43,007 nucleotides of DNA, from the NCBI GenBank assembly GCA_964572955.1, contig CAZNGY010000013.1, positions 1 through 43,007 of the forward strand, in the 5' to 3' direction. This document shows positions 24,249-33,824 of the stretch, one piece after another. The DNA comes from UBA3775 sp964572955 (GTDB lineage: Bacteria; Bacillota; Clostridia; Lachnospirales; Lachnospiraceae). A program made the translations under genes and the position numbers. Position 1 is the first letter of the stretch; each line of letters opens with the position of its first letter. Below the pieces are notes generated by a model, which did not search any database, was not told the origin of the DNA, and was given only the letters and a program-made list of their open reading frames with translations.

Positions 24249-25481
24249 ATGAAAGAAAAAGTTGTACTTGCATACTCAGGTGGACTTGACACTACAGCCA
24301 TTATTCCTTGGCTTAAAGAAAACTTTAATTATGATGTTATTTGCGTCTGTATTGATTGCGGACAGGAATCTGAGCTTGAAGGTCTCAATGAAAGAGCTCA
24401 GTATTGCGGTGCCGCTAAACTTTACATACTTGATGTAAACGATGAATTCGCTGAAGACTTTATTTCTCCTTGCGTAAAGGCAAATGCTGTTTACGAAAAC
24501 AAATATCTTCTCGGAACATCAATGGCTCGTCCTCTCATTGCAAAAAAACTTGTTGAAATAGCAAGAAAAGAAGGGGCTGTAGCAATATGTCACGGTGCTA
24601 CAGGAAAAGGAAACGACCAGGTACGTTTTGAATTAGGTATCAAAGCTCTTGCTCCTGATATCAAAATAATTGCCCCTTGGAGAAGTGACCTTTGGAAAAT
24701 GGATTCAAGAGAATCTGAAATTGAATATTGCAAGAAACACGGAATAGAACTTCCTTTCGGAATGGATTCAAGTTATTCGCGTGATCGTAACCTTTGGCAT
24801 ATAAGTCACGAAGGTCTTGAGCTCGAAGATCCTGCAAATGCTCCTAACTATGATCACCTCCTTGTTTTAGGAACCACCCCTGAAAAAGCTCCTGATGAAG
24901 GTGAAGAAATTTCACTTTATTTTGAAAAAGGTGTTCCTGTAAAACTCAATGGCCAGGAAATGAAGTATGCAGATATTATTCGTGCTCTTAATAAGCTTGG
25001 CGGAAAACACGGAATCGGTATCATTGATATTGTAGAAAACAGAGTTGTAGGTATGAAATCCCGTGGTGTATATGAAACTCCCGGCGGAACAATTCTTCTT
25101 GAAGCTCATCAGCAGCTTGAAGAACTCATTCTTGACAGAAAAACTCTTTCATGTAAAAAAGAACTTGCCAACAGATTTGCTGATGTCGTATATGAAGGAA
25201 ATTGGTACACTCCTCTTCGTGAGGCAATCCAGGCATTTGTTGAGGTAACTCAGGAATATGTTACCGGTGAAGTAAAAATGAAACTTTACAAAGGTAATAT
25301 AATCAAGAAGGGTACAACTTCTCCATATTCTCTTTATAACGAAAGCATTGCATCATTTACAACAGGTGATATGTACGATCATAAGGATGCTGAAGGATTC
25401 ATTAATCTCTTTGGTCTTTCACTTAAAGTTCGTGCAATGAAGATGCTTGAAATAAATAAAAACAACGATAAGTCAAACTAA
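24249..25481 (+). CDS. argG: Argininosuccinate synthase
   Basis: Joins citrulline and aspartate with ATP to make argininosuccinate. The N-terminal ATP pyrophosphatase loop AYSGGLDTTAIIPWL is intact, followed by GATGKGNDQVRFE, IAPWRSDLWKMDSRESEIEYC, DRNLWHISHEGLELEDP and GKHGIGIIDIVENRVVGMKSRGVYETPGGTIL. Length 410 aa is normal. ATG at 24249 has AGGAGG eight bases upstream. It stands alone on the plus strand between maf and a convergent amidase gene, with an ARG box before it and a strong terminator after it. argH, the next enzyme, lies 7 kb downstream. Confidence 0.98.
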   Translation: MKEKVVLAYSGGLDTTAIIPWLKENFNYDVICVCIDCGQESELEGLNERAQYCGAAKLYILDVNDEFAEDFISPCVKANAVYENKYLLGTSMARPLIAKKLVEIARKEGAVAICHGATGKGNDQVRFELGIKALAPDIKIIAPWRSDLWKMDSRESEIEYCKKHGIELPFGMDSSYSRDRNLWHISHEGLELEDPANAPNYDHLLVLGTTPEKAPDEGEEISLYFEKGVPVKLNGQEMKYADIIRALNKLGGKHGIGIIDIVENRVVGMKSRGVYETPGGTILLEAHQQLEELILDRKTLSCKKELANRFADVVYEGNWYTPLREAIQAFVEVTQEYVTGEVKMKLYKGNIIKKGTTSPYSLYNESIASFTTGDMYDHKDAEGFINLFGLSLKVRAMKMLEINKNNDKSN

Positions 25482-25523
25482 CATTTATTTGTAAATAAAC
25501 ATAGTTTACTTTATGAATAATAT

Positions 25524-25572
25524 AAAAGCGGGATTATGATAGGTTGTCAAACCGATGCATAATCCCGCTTTT
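25524..25572. terminator. Bidirectional terminator between argG and the convergent amidase gene
   Basis: Perfect 15-bp stem AAAAGCGGGATTATG (25524-25538) with its complement (25558-25572), loop of 19 bases. T-rich sequence follows on the plus strand, and TTTT ends the stem on the minus strand. Confidence 0.85.
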
Positions 25573-25644
25573 ATTCTATTTATATTTTTTTGACAAACCA
25601 ATTGTTTCGCTTTCTGAACCAAAAATCTTACAATCTAGTTTGCG

Positions 25645-26562
25645 CTAATTCCAATCATTCAAACTTTTTTCAACAGCATCAGCCATTGATTTTACAAATT
25701 TTATTCTCCATTCATCATCTTGAAGATTTTTTGCATCATCAACATTTGTTGAGTACCCCATTTCAACTAAAACAGCCGGTTTCGGCGAATTTTTTGTCAC
25801 GAGATATGAATCTTCGTAAGGATCTTTTTTCAGTTTTACATTCTTATCAGGAAACGAAGTATTAAGTGATGCCTTTATGTTCTCAGCCAGTATATCACAC
25901 TTAGGTGTATCTTCTTTTCCATCTGAATATCCGATAAGATACCCGCTTATGTCCTCCTGTTCAAATGAGTTTACATGAAGTGAAATAAACATATCAAAAT
26001 CATAATCATGATCAATTATATTTGAATATATGCTTCTTTCATACGCACTGAATATATTATTTTCCTGAAACTTGGATGACTTATAATTTATATTATACTT
26101 ATCGCATAAAGCCATAACTTTCTTCTCTGAAGGAAAAGTTTTTCCGTCATGTGTAAGTATAACCTGATAGTTACGTGATTCCAATTCTTCCTTCAAAAGC
26201 ATAACGATCTCAAGATTAATTTCTTTTTCACTTTTATCAATATATCCTGCAGTTGTTCCGACATCATCAAATCCATGACCCGCATCCAAACATATTGTAC
26301 CATTAGGATTTTCTACCTTCGTAATCGAAGGAATTATTTCTTCCGGATTTCCCTCTTCTTCCGACGATTTACTGCTTGTCGGAACTGTTTTTTTCTCGTT
26401 TTTAGCTGTATTGCCATTTCCAAACAGCTTAGTCCCAACAAAGAGTCCTGCACAAAACATAATTATTGCAGTTACAAAATAAATGCCCATACAAATCATC
26501 TGTCTCTTTTTTCGTCTTTTTCTTTTCCATGCAACTTTGTCAGGATAAACATCTTTTTTCAT
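25645..26562 (-). CDS. N-acetylmuramoyl-L-alanine amidase (Amidase_3), membrane-anchored
   Basis: Zinc amidase that cuts the bond between muramic acid and the stem peptide. A short, very basic cytoplasmic start (residues 1-20) precedes one membrane segment (about 22-45) and a Ser/Glu-rich linker. The amidase_3 domain (about 88-305) shows the zinc ligands H96 in LDAGHG, E114 in SEKEINLEI, H196 in SLHVNS, and the catalytic E267 in VLVEMGYSTN. Start: ATG at 26562 is preceded by GGGAGG; an ATG eight codons upstream lacks a ribosome site. CwlD, a spore-cortex amidase, is a related possibility, but this protein is longer and its exact role is unclear. Confidence 0.88.
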   Translation of the reverse strand: MKKDVYPDKVAWKRKRRKKRQMICMGIYFVTAIIMFCAGLFVGTKLFGNGNTAKNEKKTVPTSSKSSEEEGNPEEIIPSITKVENPNGTICLDAGHGFDDVGTTAGYIDKSEKEINLEIVMLLKEELESRNYQVILTHDGKTFPSEKKVMALCDKYNINYKSSKFQENNIFSAYERSIYSNIIDHDYDFDMFISLHVNSFEQEDISGYLIGYSDGKEDTPKCDILAENIKASLNTSFPDKNVKLKKDPYEDSYLVTKNSPKPAVLVEMGYSTNVDDAKNLQDDEWRIKFVKSMADAVEKSLNDWN

Positions 26563-26755
26563 TTTCTGTTTTCCTCCCGGTACCATTAATATTTCCTGAT
26601 TACGGAGTTAAACAAGAACTTGTAATCGATTATTTTTTCTTCAACCGAATTATACCTGCCGTAAACCACTTATATTCTACACTATCACCTGAATAATATA
26701 AATAAACAATACTTTAAGAGTTATTTAAATTTTATTAAGCGTTTTTTACATATCA

Positions 26756-27397
26756 TTAAACACTATGCTCAACAATTTTAATCTCCGGAAACGGAACTTT
26801 ATCAGACACGATTGTCAGCATCCCAATCTTTGTTTTCACGGTGAATACAGACATTTTTTCTCCGTCATCCATATTAATTTCTCCCGGTATAAAAACAGAA
26901 TTTTCATAAAACCTGGTATCATGAATTGATTTAAAATCCATCAACAACCCTTTTCCCAAAAACTTTGATACCGCCTCCTTAGAAGAAAAAACGAGTGCCG
27001 CCATACTTTCATCTTTTTTCCCTGAAGCATTCACAATTTTTTCATACTCTTCCCCGCTGCATATTCTTCTTAAAACCCTGTCATCTGCTTTTCTTGAAAA
27101 ATCTATAAAATCAATTGCAACTTTTTCTTCATCCGACCATGCAATAAAAACATATCCTCCACTATGTGATATATTAAAACTCCTCTTAGAATCACCAAAA
27201 AAAGGCTTGCCATAACAATCATGGCAAACCTTTTTTCCTAACGGAGTTATTGATTCTGCCAGCAGACCGGCAGTATAACATTCATCCTTAGAGATACTTG
27301 AAGAAAGATGACACAGTTTTTCCATTCTACCTGCATCATTGACAAAAACATGATTTTTATCATACTCTGATACTCTGCTGTATTCAATGGTTATCAT
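26756..27397 (-). CDS. 4'-phosphopantetheinyl transferase superfamily protein
   Basis: Sfp-type enzyme that would load phosphopantetheine onto a carrier protein. The motifs run in the usual order: GKPFF (63-67), SFNISHSGGYVF (73-84), the metal-binding motif AIDFID (94-99) and FSSKEAVSKFLGKGL (137-151). The normal G-I-D-I-E metal motif reads A-I-D-F-I here, so the second acid is missing, although D99 follows. That may change metal binding or activity. The partner carrier protein is not in the window. It starts 15 bases after the methyltransferase-like gene, so the two are cotranscribed. Confidence 0.8.
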   Translation of the reverse strand: MITIEYSRVSEYDKNHVFVNDAGRMEKLCHLSSSISKDECYTAGLLAESITPLGKKVCHDCYGKPFFGDSKRSFNISHSGGYVFIAWSDEEKVAIDFIDFSRKADDRVLRRICSGEEYEKIVNASGKKDESMAALVFSSKEAVSKFLGKGLLMDFKSIHDTRFYENSVFIPGEINMDDGEKMSVFTVKTKIGMLTIVSDKVPFPEIKIVEHSV

Positions 27398-27412
27398 ACC
27401 GTTGTCTTACCT

Positions 27413-28870
27413 CTATTTCTTCCTATATATGCAGAGATAGGATTTTTCGTTTTCATATATAAGCTGTTCTTTCTGCATTATGTAACCATATTTTTGTGAA
27501 TATTTTCGTGCAGCTTCTATATTCCTTGCATAGATAATTACAATCGCTCCTTTTTTCAGAAGCTTTCTTGAATAATCAAAGAAATCCTTATAAATCTTCT
27601 CTATTTTTGCTGTTTCTTCCTGTTTTAAGGAAAACGGCATATTTGTAATTATTTCATCAAAGAGATAGTTATGTTTGAAATCGAAATAATCCCTGTTTAT
27701 ATAATATGCCTCCACATCTGCATAAGTAGAATTCAATTTTGCCTTTTCTATCGCTTCTCCATAAGAATCTATCCCATACATTGGAGTTGCTTTTTTGTAC
27801 ATATACCTCTCTATCAGCATTGTTCCAACACCACAGAAAGGATCAAGGACCTGAACTGATGATTTAAGGTAATCCGATGCCAGATAAACAAGATTTGCGG
27901 CAAGTTCAGGTCTAATACTTACCGGAAGAAACTCTCCCCTGTACTCAAACCTTTTATCTTCTATTGTCAGCAGCCTTATCATAGTAGTAAAACTACCCTC
28001 TTTATTTTCAAGCAGCTTAATTTCCATTTCGTAATTTGAAGGCTGATTAATCAGAAAACCGTTTGAAAGTCTGTAAAGTTCACCTGCAAACCTTTTAATA
28101 AACAAAGTTTTTTTCTTATCATCCATGCGTGACACCAGATTTACCCTGTATCCCCATGGTGTTTTTTCGCTATGTCTGCCACATAAAAAAGCCTTCAAAT
28201 CTCCGGATGCTGCTATTTCAGCCGCTTTATAAGGATCATTCGGAAGTTTTTTCATGTTAGGTACTAAAAAGTAAAGGTCTTTATATGTTCTGATTTTTGA
28301 CACTTCATCAAGATTAGATATTCTTGCCGATACTCCGATACTCAATACCCTTTTTGATGATGTAACCATTGCATCAGCCGTAACCTGTCCCAAACCTTTA
28401 GGTGTTACAAGAACCACCTCACTCGTCACTTCTTTTCCGGTAAACGTATGTACTCCGACGGCTGCTCCGAGCAGTTCATTATAAGCATCCATTTGTTCAA
28501 AAACATGCTTTTTATTAGTATCAGAAACCTCCGTATCTGAAAGTTTCTTTCTTAATATGTTAAGACGCTCACGAATCTGTTCTATATTAATATTTTTCAT
28601 TGCATACAGATACGAACTCTTAACATACTCCGTAGTTTCTTTTTCTAATGCTGCACAAAGAGGATCCAATGCCTTTTGTGACTTTATCATGCCAAGAATC
28701 TGAGCACAGTTTTTTCTGGTTTTTGCATCATCATGCGACAACAGACCTATCAGATAATCAATATCTTCTTCATCAAAATGTCTTTCAGAATCCTTAATAG
28801 AATTTTTCAGTTCAATTAAAGCCGCTCTTTTGTTGTCCTCCTGACTGATTTTAGTAATCACATCCGTCAT
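27413..28870 (-). CDS. HEAT-repeat / N6-type nucleic-acid methyltransferase fusion protein
   Basis: A two-part protein. Residues 15-115 are helical repeats of HEAT type (DYLIGLLSHDDAKTRKNCAQILGMI, ALDPLCAALEKETTEYVKSSYLYAM). The C-terminal third is a class I methyltransferase close to the TrmN/Trm14/RlmL (UPF0020) group: SAM-binding motif VLDPFCGVGTMLIE (341-354), GIDSYGEAIEKAKLNS, and catalytic-loop motif TNMPF (409-413), a variant of NPPF/Y. The middle (about 150-300) resembles THUMP-containing RNA methyltransferases but is divergent. Substrate is probably tRNA or rRNA; this is inference. ATG at 28870 has GGAGG. It precedes the phosphopantetheinyl transferase gene. Confidence 0.78.
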   Translation of the reverse strand: MTDVITKISQEDNKRAALIELKNSIKDSERHFDEEDIDYLIGLLSHDDAKTRKNCAQILGMIKSQKALDPLCAALEKETTEYVKSSYLYAMKNINIEQIRERLNILRKKLSDTEVSDTNKKHVFEQMDAYNELLGAAVGVHTFTGKEVTSEVVLVTPKGLGQVTADAMVTSSKRVLSIGVSARISNLDEVSKIRTYKDLYFLVPNMKKLPNDPYKAAEIAASGDLKAFLCGRHSEKTPWGYRVNLVSRMDDKKKTLFIKRFAGELYRLSNGFLINQPSNYEMEIKLLENKEGSFTTMIRLLTIEDKRFEYRGEFLPVSIRPELAANLVYLASDYLKSSVQVLDPFCGVGTMLIERYMYKKATPMYGIDSYGEAIEKAKLNSTYADVEAYYINRDYFDFKHNYLFDEIITNMPFSLKQEETAKIEKIYKDFFDYSRKLLKKGAIVIIYARNIEAARKYSQKYGYIMQKEQLIYENEKSYLCIYRKK

Positions 28871-28953
28871 ACTAATCCTCCATGCTGCAATTTACTTATA
28901 TCATATAGCCTTATGATTATTCCATACCATGTTTAAATCATGTCACTATATGA

Positions 28954-29649
28954 TTATCTTGTTAAAGGTTCAACATCTTCTTCTGTAATTACCTTATAAC
29001 ATCCGCCTTTTATTTCTCTGATAAAATCTTCAATGCTGTTTATTTCGTTTTTAAAAAGCATTCCTCCGCCCATAAAGTCAGTGTGATGAATGTCTGAGCC
29101 ACCTGTCATGGGGAGTTTAAAACTTTTTGCATATTCCTCAGCCCTAATATTATCTATAGGTCTGTTTGATAAATTATATGCCTCAACAGCATCACAATAC
29201 TCCGGGTACAATTTTATTCCTTTAAGGTATCCCCTCATTCTGAAAGGATGCGCCTGAATTATAAATCCACCTGCTTCATGAATTTTTTCATAATACTCCC
29301 AAGGAGTCCAATTAATCATTTCAGGGTGCTGCTTCAGCCATTCCTTATCTGGTCCAAAACACAGAAATTCCGCTCCGTCAAAGTTTTCTTCCCATCCAAA
29401 AAAAACTTTAAGTCCAATTTCGTCTCCCTTTTTTTTGGCACTTTCATAACCGGATGCAAACGCGTCCACATACTCCTCCCAAGGGAGATTTCTATCCGGT
29501 CTTGTATTTCCGTTATAAAAGTGATTTGTTACCATAATTGCTTCATAGCCTTCATTATATCTACAAATAGCCTGCATATCTCCTGTAATTGAAGCACAGG
29601 CACTTCCTTCATAGGTATGAAGGTGTGTTTCCACTTTATGCCATTTCAT
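28954..29649 (-). CDS. PHP-domain metal-dependent phosphoesterase-like protein
   Basis: PHP-family hydrolase, probably binding two or three metals. The metal-ligand motifs are in order: ETHLHTYEGS (7-16), VTNHFYN, FFGWEENFDG, FIIQAHPFRMR and TGGSDIHHTDF. Relatives include histidinol phosphatase and DNA polymerase PHP domains; this protein is a stand-alone domain of 231 aa with an unknown substrate. The ATG at 29649 lies inside the end of iorB (14-base overlap), which indicates translational coupling. Its ribosome site is weak, in line with coupling. No link between this activity and indolepyruvate oxidation is known to me. Confidence 0.82.
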   Translation of the reverse strand: MKWHKVETHLHTYEGSACASITGDMQAICRYNEGYEAIMVTNHFYNGNTRPDRNLPWEEYVDAFASGYESAKKKGDEIGLKVFFGWEENFDGAEFLCFGPDKEWLKQHPEMINWTPWEYYEKIHEAGGFIIQAHPFRMRGYLKGIKLYPEYCDAVEAYNLSNRPIDNIRAEEYAKSFKLPMTGGSDIHHTDFMGGGMLFKNEINSIEDFIREIKGGCYKVITEEDVEPLTR

Positions 29650-30208
29650 ATCCCGTAATAAACGCTTTCTTATTAATTTCTATTGTTTTTGGCGGAACCG
29701 TTTTCTCAATTACCTCAAGCCAGTCCTCTTTCAAAAAATCCATATGCTTTGCTGCCATTCCCAAAACTATTACATTGAAAGTTTTAGTATTTCCAAGTTT
29801 CTTTGCTTCGCTCATTGCATCAATTGAAAGTACCTTTCTCTTTGCTGCCAGAGTTTCTATAATATCCTCCGGATATTCCGCTTTACCTATAACAACCGGC
29901 ATAGGATCAATCCTCTGATCATTCACTATGATTACGCCGTCTTTTTTTACAAAATGAGCATATCTTAAAGCCTCAAGTTTTTCAAAAGCAATAAGAACAT
30001 CAGCCTGACCTTCCTCAACAATAGGTTCCGCAACATTTTCTCCGTATCTTACATATGTTACAACGCTTCCGCCTCTCTGTGCCATTCCGTGAACTTCTGA
30101 TAATTTTACATCATATCCGGCATGGAGGGTGATTCCTCCGAGAATTCTGCTTGTGAGCAGAGTTCCCTGTCCTCCTACACCGACAATCATTATATTTTTA
30201 ACTGTCAT
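29636..30208 (-). CDS. iorB: Indolepyruvate:ferredoxin oxidoreductase, beta subunit
   Basis: Gamma-type subunit of the enzyme that oxidatively decarboxylates aryl-pyruvates (from Trp, Phe, Tyr) to acyl-CoA and reduces ferredoxin. It begins NIMIVGVGGQGTLLTSRILGGI, then VHGMAQRGGSVVTYVRYG, EGQADVLIAFEKLEALRY and FNVIVLGMAAK, all typical of IorB. The ATG at 30208 is preceded by GGAGG; an in-frame ATG four codons earlier overlaps this site. Length 190 aa is normal. It lies 18 bases after iorA. Confidence 0.94.
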   Translation of the reverse strand: MTVKNIMIVGVGGQGTLLTSRILGGITLHAGYDVKLSEVHGMAQRGGSVVTYVRYGENVAEPIVEEGQADVLIAFEKLEALRYAHFVKKDGVIIVNDQRIDPMPVVIGKAEYPEDIIETLAAKRKVLSIDAMSEAKKLGNTKTFNVIVLGMAAKHMDFLKEDWLEVIEKTVPPKTIEINKKAFITGYEMA

Positions 30209-30226
30209 TTTTTCCTCCATACCAAA

Positions 30227-31966
30227 TTAAGCTTCTACTTTTTTCAATGCACCAAACCTGCAAAGCTGTTCACAAAGACCGCATCCATTACAAAGTGTAT
30301 CATCCACACATACTTTACCGTCTGATTTTCTCGTAATTGCCGGACATCCCGGTTTCATACACATTCCGCATTTCTTACACATGTCCGGATCTGCAAAATA
30401 CTGTACCTTGGCTTTTTTCTTATTTAAAAGGGCACAAGGATATCTTGCTATTATTACACTGAGTTCTTCTGTCTCTGTTTCTCTCTTTACAAGTTTTTCA
30501 AACTCAGCCACGTTAAGTGGATTTTCTACAAATATCCTCTTGATACCCATTCCCTCACAAAGTTTTACTACATCAATCGCTGCAACAATGTCTCCCCTGA
30601 GAGTTTTTCCCGTGCCTGCATGATCCTGATGTCCCGTCATTCCCGTTGTTGAATTATCAAGAATTATCACAGTTCCGGTTGCCTGATTATATACCATGTT
30701 CATAAGAGAATTAATTCCTGTATGCATAAATGTTGAATCACCTATAACCGCAACCCATTTCTTTACATACTCCCTGCCTTTTGCCATTTCCATTCCATGG
30801 AGTGCTGAAATCGACGAGCCCATACAAACCGTTGTATCCACAACACCCAATGGTTCTACAGCACCAAGTGTATAGCATCCGATATCTCCTGATGCATGGA
30901 TTCCCAATTTTTTCAATGTATAAAAAGTTGCTCTGTGAGGACATCCCGGACAAAGAATAGGCGGTCTGACAGGAACCTGTGCAGGTGTTTCTATTTCCGG
31001 TGTATCCCCAAGAATCTTCTCCTTAAGCATATTTGTACTGTATTCACCTTGAACTGTAAGTAAATCTTTTCCGTGACACTCAATTCCCCATGAACGTACC
31101 TGTTCTTCTATAATCGGGTCAAGTTCTTCTATTATGTAAAGCTTATCAACTTTTGAAGCAAAGTCTTCTATCATTTTTTTAGGAAGAGGATTTACCATTC
31201 CGAGCTTTAATACAGACGCCTCCGGAAGTGCTTCCCTTACATACTGATACGGAATACCTGAAGTTATTACTCCAATGCCGGTATCTCTCATTTCTACCCT
31301 GTTTATACCAAAGAGTTCTCCGTCATCAGACATTCTCTTTTCTCTCTCTTCAACATAAACATGTCTTTTCTTTGCATTTCCCGGCATCATTACATTCTTA
31401 GCCGCATTTCTTTCATATACTTTGTCTTCAATCTCTATTCTGTCAGAAAGTTCCACAACTCCCTGTGAATGAGCAAGTCTTGTTGTTGTTCTGAAAATAA
31501 CCGGAGTATCATACTTCTCGCTGATATTAAATGCCTCTTTGATAAATTCTTTTGCTTCATTACTGTCAGAAGGTTCAATTACAGGCACTTTACATGCTCT
31601 TGCAACAGCTCTTGTATCCTGCTCATTCTGAGAACTGTAAAGTCCGGGGTCATCCGCAACAACTACTACAAGACCACCATTCACTCCTATATATGACTGC
31701 GTATAAAGCGGATCGGAAGCCACATTCAAACCGACACACTTCATTGAACATACTGAACGCACTCCTGCAAAAGAAGCTCCGATTGCAACTTCCATTGCAA
31801 CCTTTTCATTCGGAGACCATTCTGCATATATCTCACCATATTTAACAATATTCTCACTTATTTCCGTACTTGGTGTTCCCGGATATGCCGCAGAAACCTT
31901 TACTCCTGCCTCATAGCATCCACGGGCTATTGCCTCGTTGCCAAGCATTATTTTCTTATCTGCCAA
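30227..31966 (-). CDS. iorA: Indolepyruvate:ferredoxin oxidoreductase, alpha subunit
   Basis: Catalytic thiamine-diphosphate subunit. The N-terminal part (LGNEAIARGCYEAGVKVSAAYPGTPSTEI) is the pyrimidine domain; GDIGCYTLG and VIGDSTFMHTGINSLMNMVYNQ mark the TPP-binding domain. The C-terminus holds two [4Fe-4S] ferredoxin motifs, CKKCGMCMKPGCP and CNGCGLCEQLC. The best start is a TTG at 31966, nine bases after AGGAGG, giving MADKKIMLGNEA; the frame runs further upstream to 31999 without family support. Length about 579 aa is normal. A strong promoter lies upstream, divergent from argH. Confidence 0.95.
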   Translation of the reverse strand: MADKKIMLGNEAIARGCYEAGVKVSAAYPGTPSTEISENIVKYGEIYAEWSPNEKVAMEVAIGASFAGVRSVCSMKCVGLNVASDPLYTQSYIGVNGGLVVVVADDPGLYSSQNEQDTRAVARACKVPVIEPSDSNEAKEFIKEAFNISEKYDTPVIFRTTTRLAHSQGVVELSDRIEIEDKVYERNAAKNVMMPGNAKKRHVYVEEREKRMSDDGELFGINRVEMRDTGIGVITSGIPYQYVREALPEASVLKLGMVNPLPKKMIEDFASKVDKLYIIEELDPIIEEQVRSWGIECHGKDLLTVQGEYSTNMLKEKILGDTPEIETPAQVPVRPPILCPGCPHRATFYTLKKLGIHASGDIGCYTLGAVEPLGVVDTTVCMGSSISALHGMEMAKGREYVKKWVAVIGDSTFMHTGINSLMNMVYNQATGTVIILDNSTTGMTGHQDHAGTGKTLRGDIVAAIDVVKLCEGMGIKRIFVENPLNVAEFEKLVKRETETEELSVIIARYPCALLNKKKAKVQYFADPDMCKKCGMCMKPGCPAITRKSDGKVCVDDTLCNGCGLCEQLCRFGALKKVEA

Positions 31967-32023
31967 TGAAAAAAACCTCCTGTGTGTTAAAGTACCCATA
32001 CATACTGCCGGGCATATAGTCCG

Positions 32024-32052
32024 AGTATATCATCTTAGAGAATAAAATGCAA
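32024..32052 (-). promoter_or_regulatory. SigA-type promoter of iorA-iorB-PHP
   Basis: Minus strand TTGCAT (32052-32047), 17-base spacer, TATACT (32029-32024). Back to back with the argH promoter: the two -35 elements are only 17 bases apart. Confidence 0.78.
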
Positions 32053-32069
32053 GAAATCCCACTCTAAAC

Positions 32070-32103
32070 TTGACAAATACATATAAAAAAGGTTTAATTA
32101 AAC
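32070..32103 (+). promoter_or_regulatory. Promoter of argH with a palindrome over the -10
   Basis: TTGACA (32070-32075), 17-base spacer, TTTAAT (32093-32098). The perfect palindrome GTTTAATTAAAC (32092-32103) covers the -10. It is not the ARG box seen before argC and argG. Confidence 0.72.
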
Positions 32104-32118
32104 ATAGCCTTCAGGCAC

Positions 32119-32185
32119 GCCGATTAAACGGCTTATACATAACTTTACATCAAAGTTTCCGGGAAAATCAGATTATATGCCCGGA
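32119..32185 (+). other. Structured 5' leader of argH (three consecutive hairpins)
   Basis: Three short stems in a row: GCCG/CGGC (32119-32132), AACTTT/AAAGTT (32141-32157) and TCCGGG/CCCGGA (32158-32185). The last ends six bases before the AAAGGA ribosome site. No T tract follows, so this is not a terminator. It may affect translation. Confidence 0.4.
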
Positions 32186-32203
32186 CTCTGGAAAGGATTA
32201 TTT

Positions 32204-33592
<1,389 letters not shown>

Positions 33593-33596
33593 TATT

Positions 33597-33641
33597 ATTT
33601 GCAAGTTCTTAATCGTTTTAAGAACTTGCAAATTTTTTTTA
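33597..33641 (+). terminator. Rho-independent terminator of argH
   Basis: Stem of about 16 bp: 33597-33612 pairs with 33618-33633 (core GCAAGTTCTTAA), loop of five, followed by eight T and then a second T run. Confidence 0.93.
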
Positions 33642-33660
33642 ATTTTTTTCAAAATTAAGA

Positions 33661-33689
33661 TTGTATACAACGAACATTTATAGTATAAT
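33661..33689 (+). promoter_or_regulatory. SigA-type promoter of carB
   Basis: TTGTAT (33661-33666), 17-base spacer, TATAAT (33684-33689). The perfect palindrome TTGTATACAA (33661-33670) overlaps the -35. Downstream, TGTATTTTTGAAATTTT (33710-33726) is a loose match (11 of 17) to the argC/argG operator. The leader to the start codon is about 130 bases. Confidence 0.7.
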
Positions 33690-33824
33690 TCTTAAAGTTT
33701 GAGCATTAGTGTATTTTTGAAATTTTGTATACATACAACTGCACTGAAACTCATACCAAAAAGTCTTTTTCATCCTTGTCTTACGGCAAAGATGATAAAA
33801 ATAAATACAAAGGAGTTACTTCTT

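Noticed and set aside
28900..28954. Nine-base inverted repeat (ATCATATAG/CTATATGAT) between the PHP and methyltransferase genes
   Set aside because: AT-only stem, long loop and no T tract; too weak to call a terminator or operator.
33766..33810. Imperfect hairpin in the carB leader
   Set aside because: The stem has mismatches and no T tract; not enough to claim an attenuator or riboswitch.
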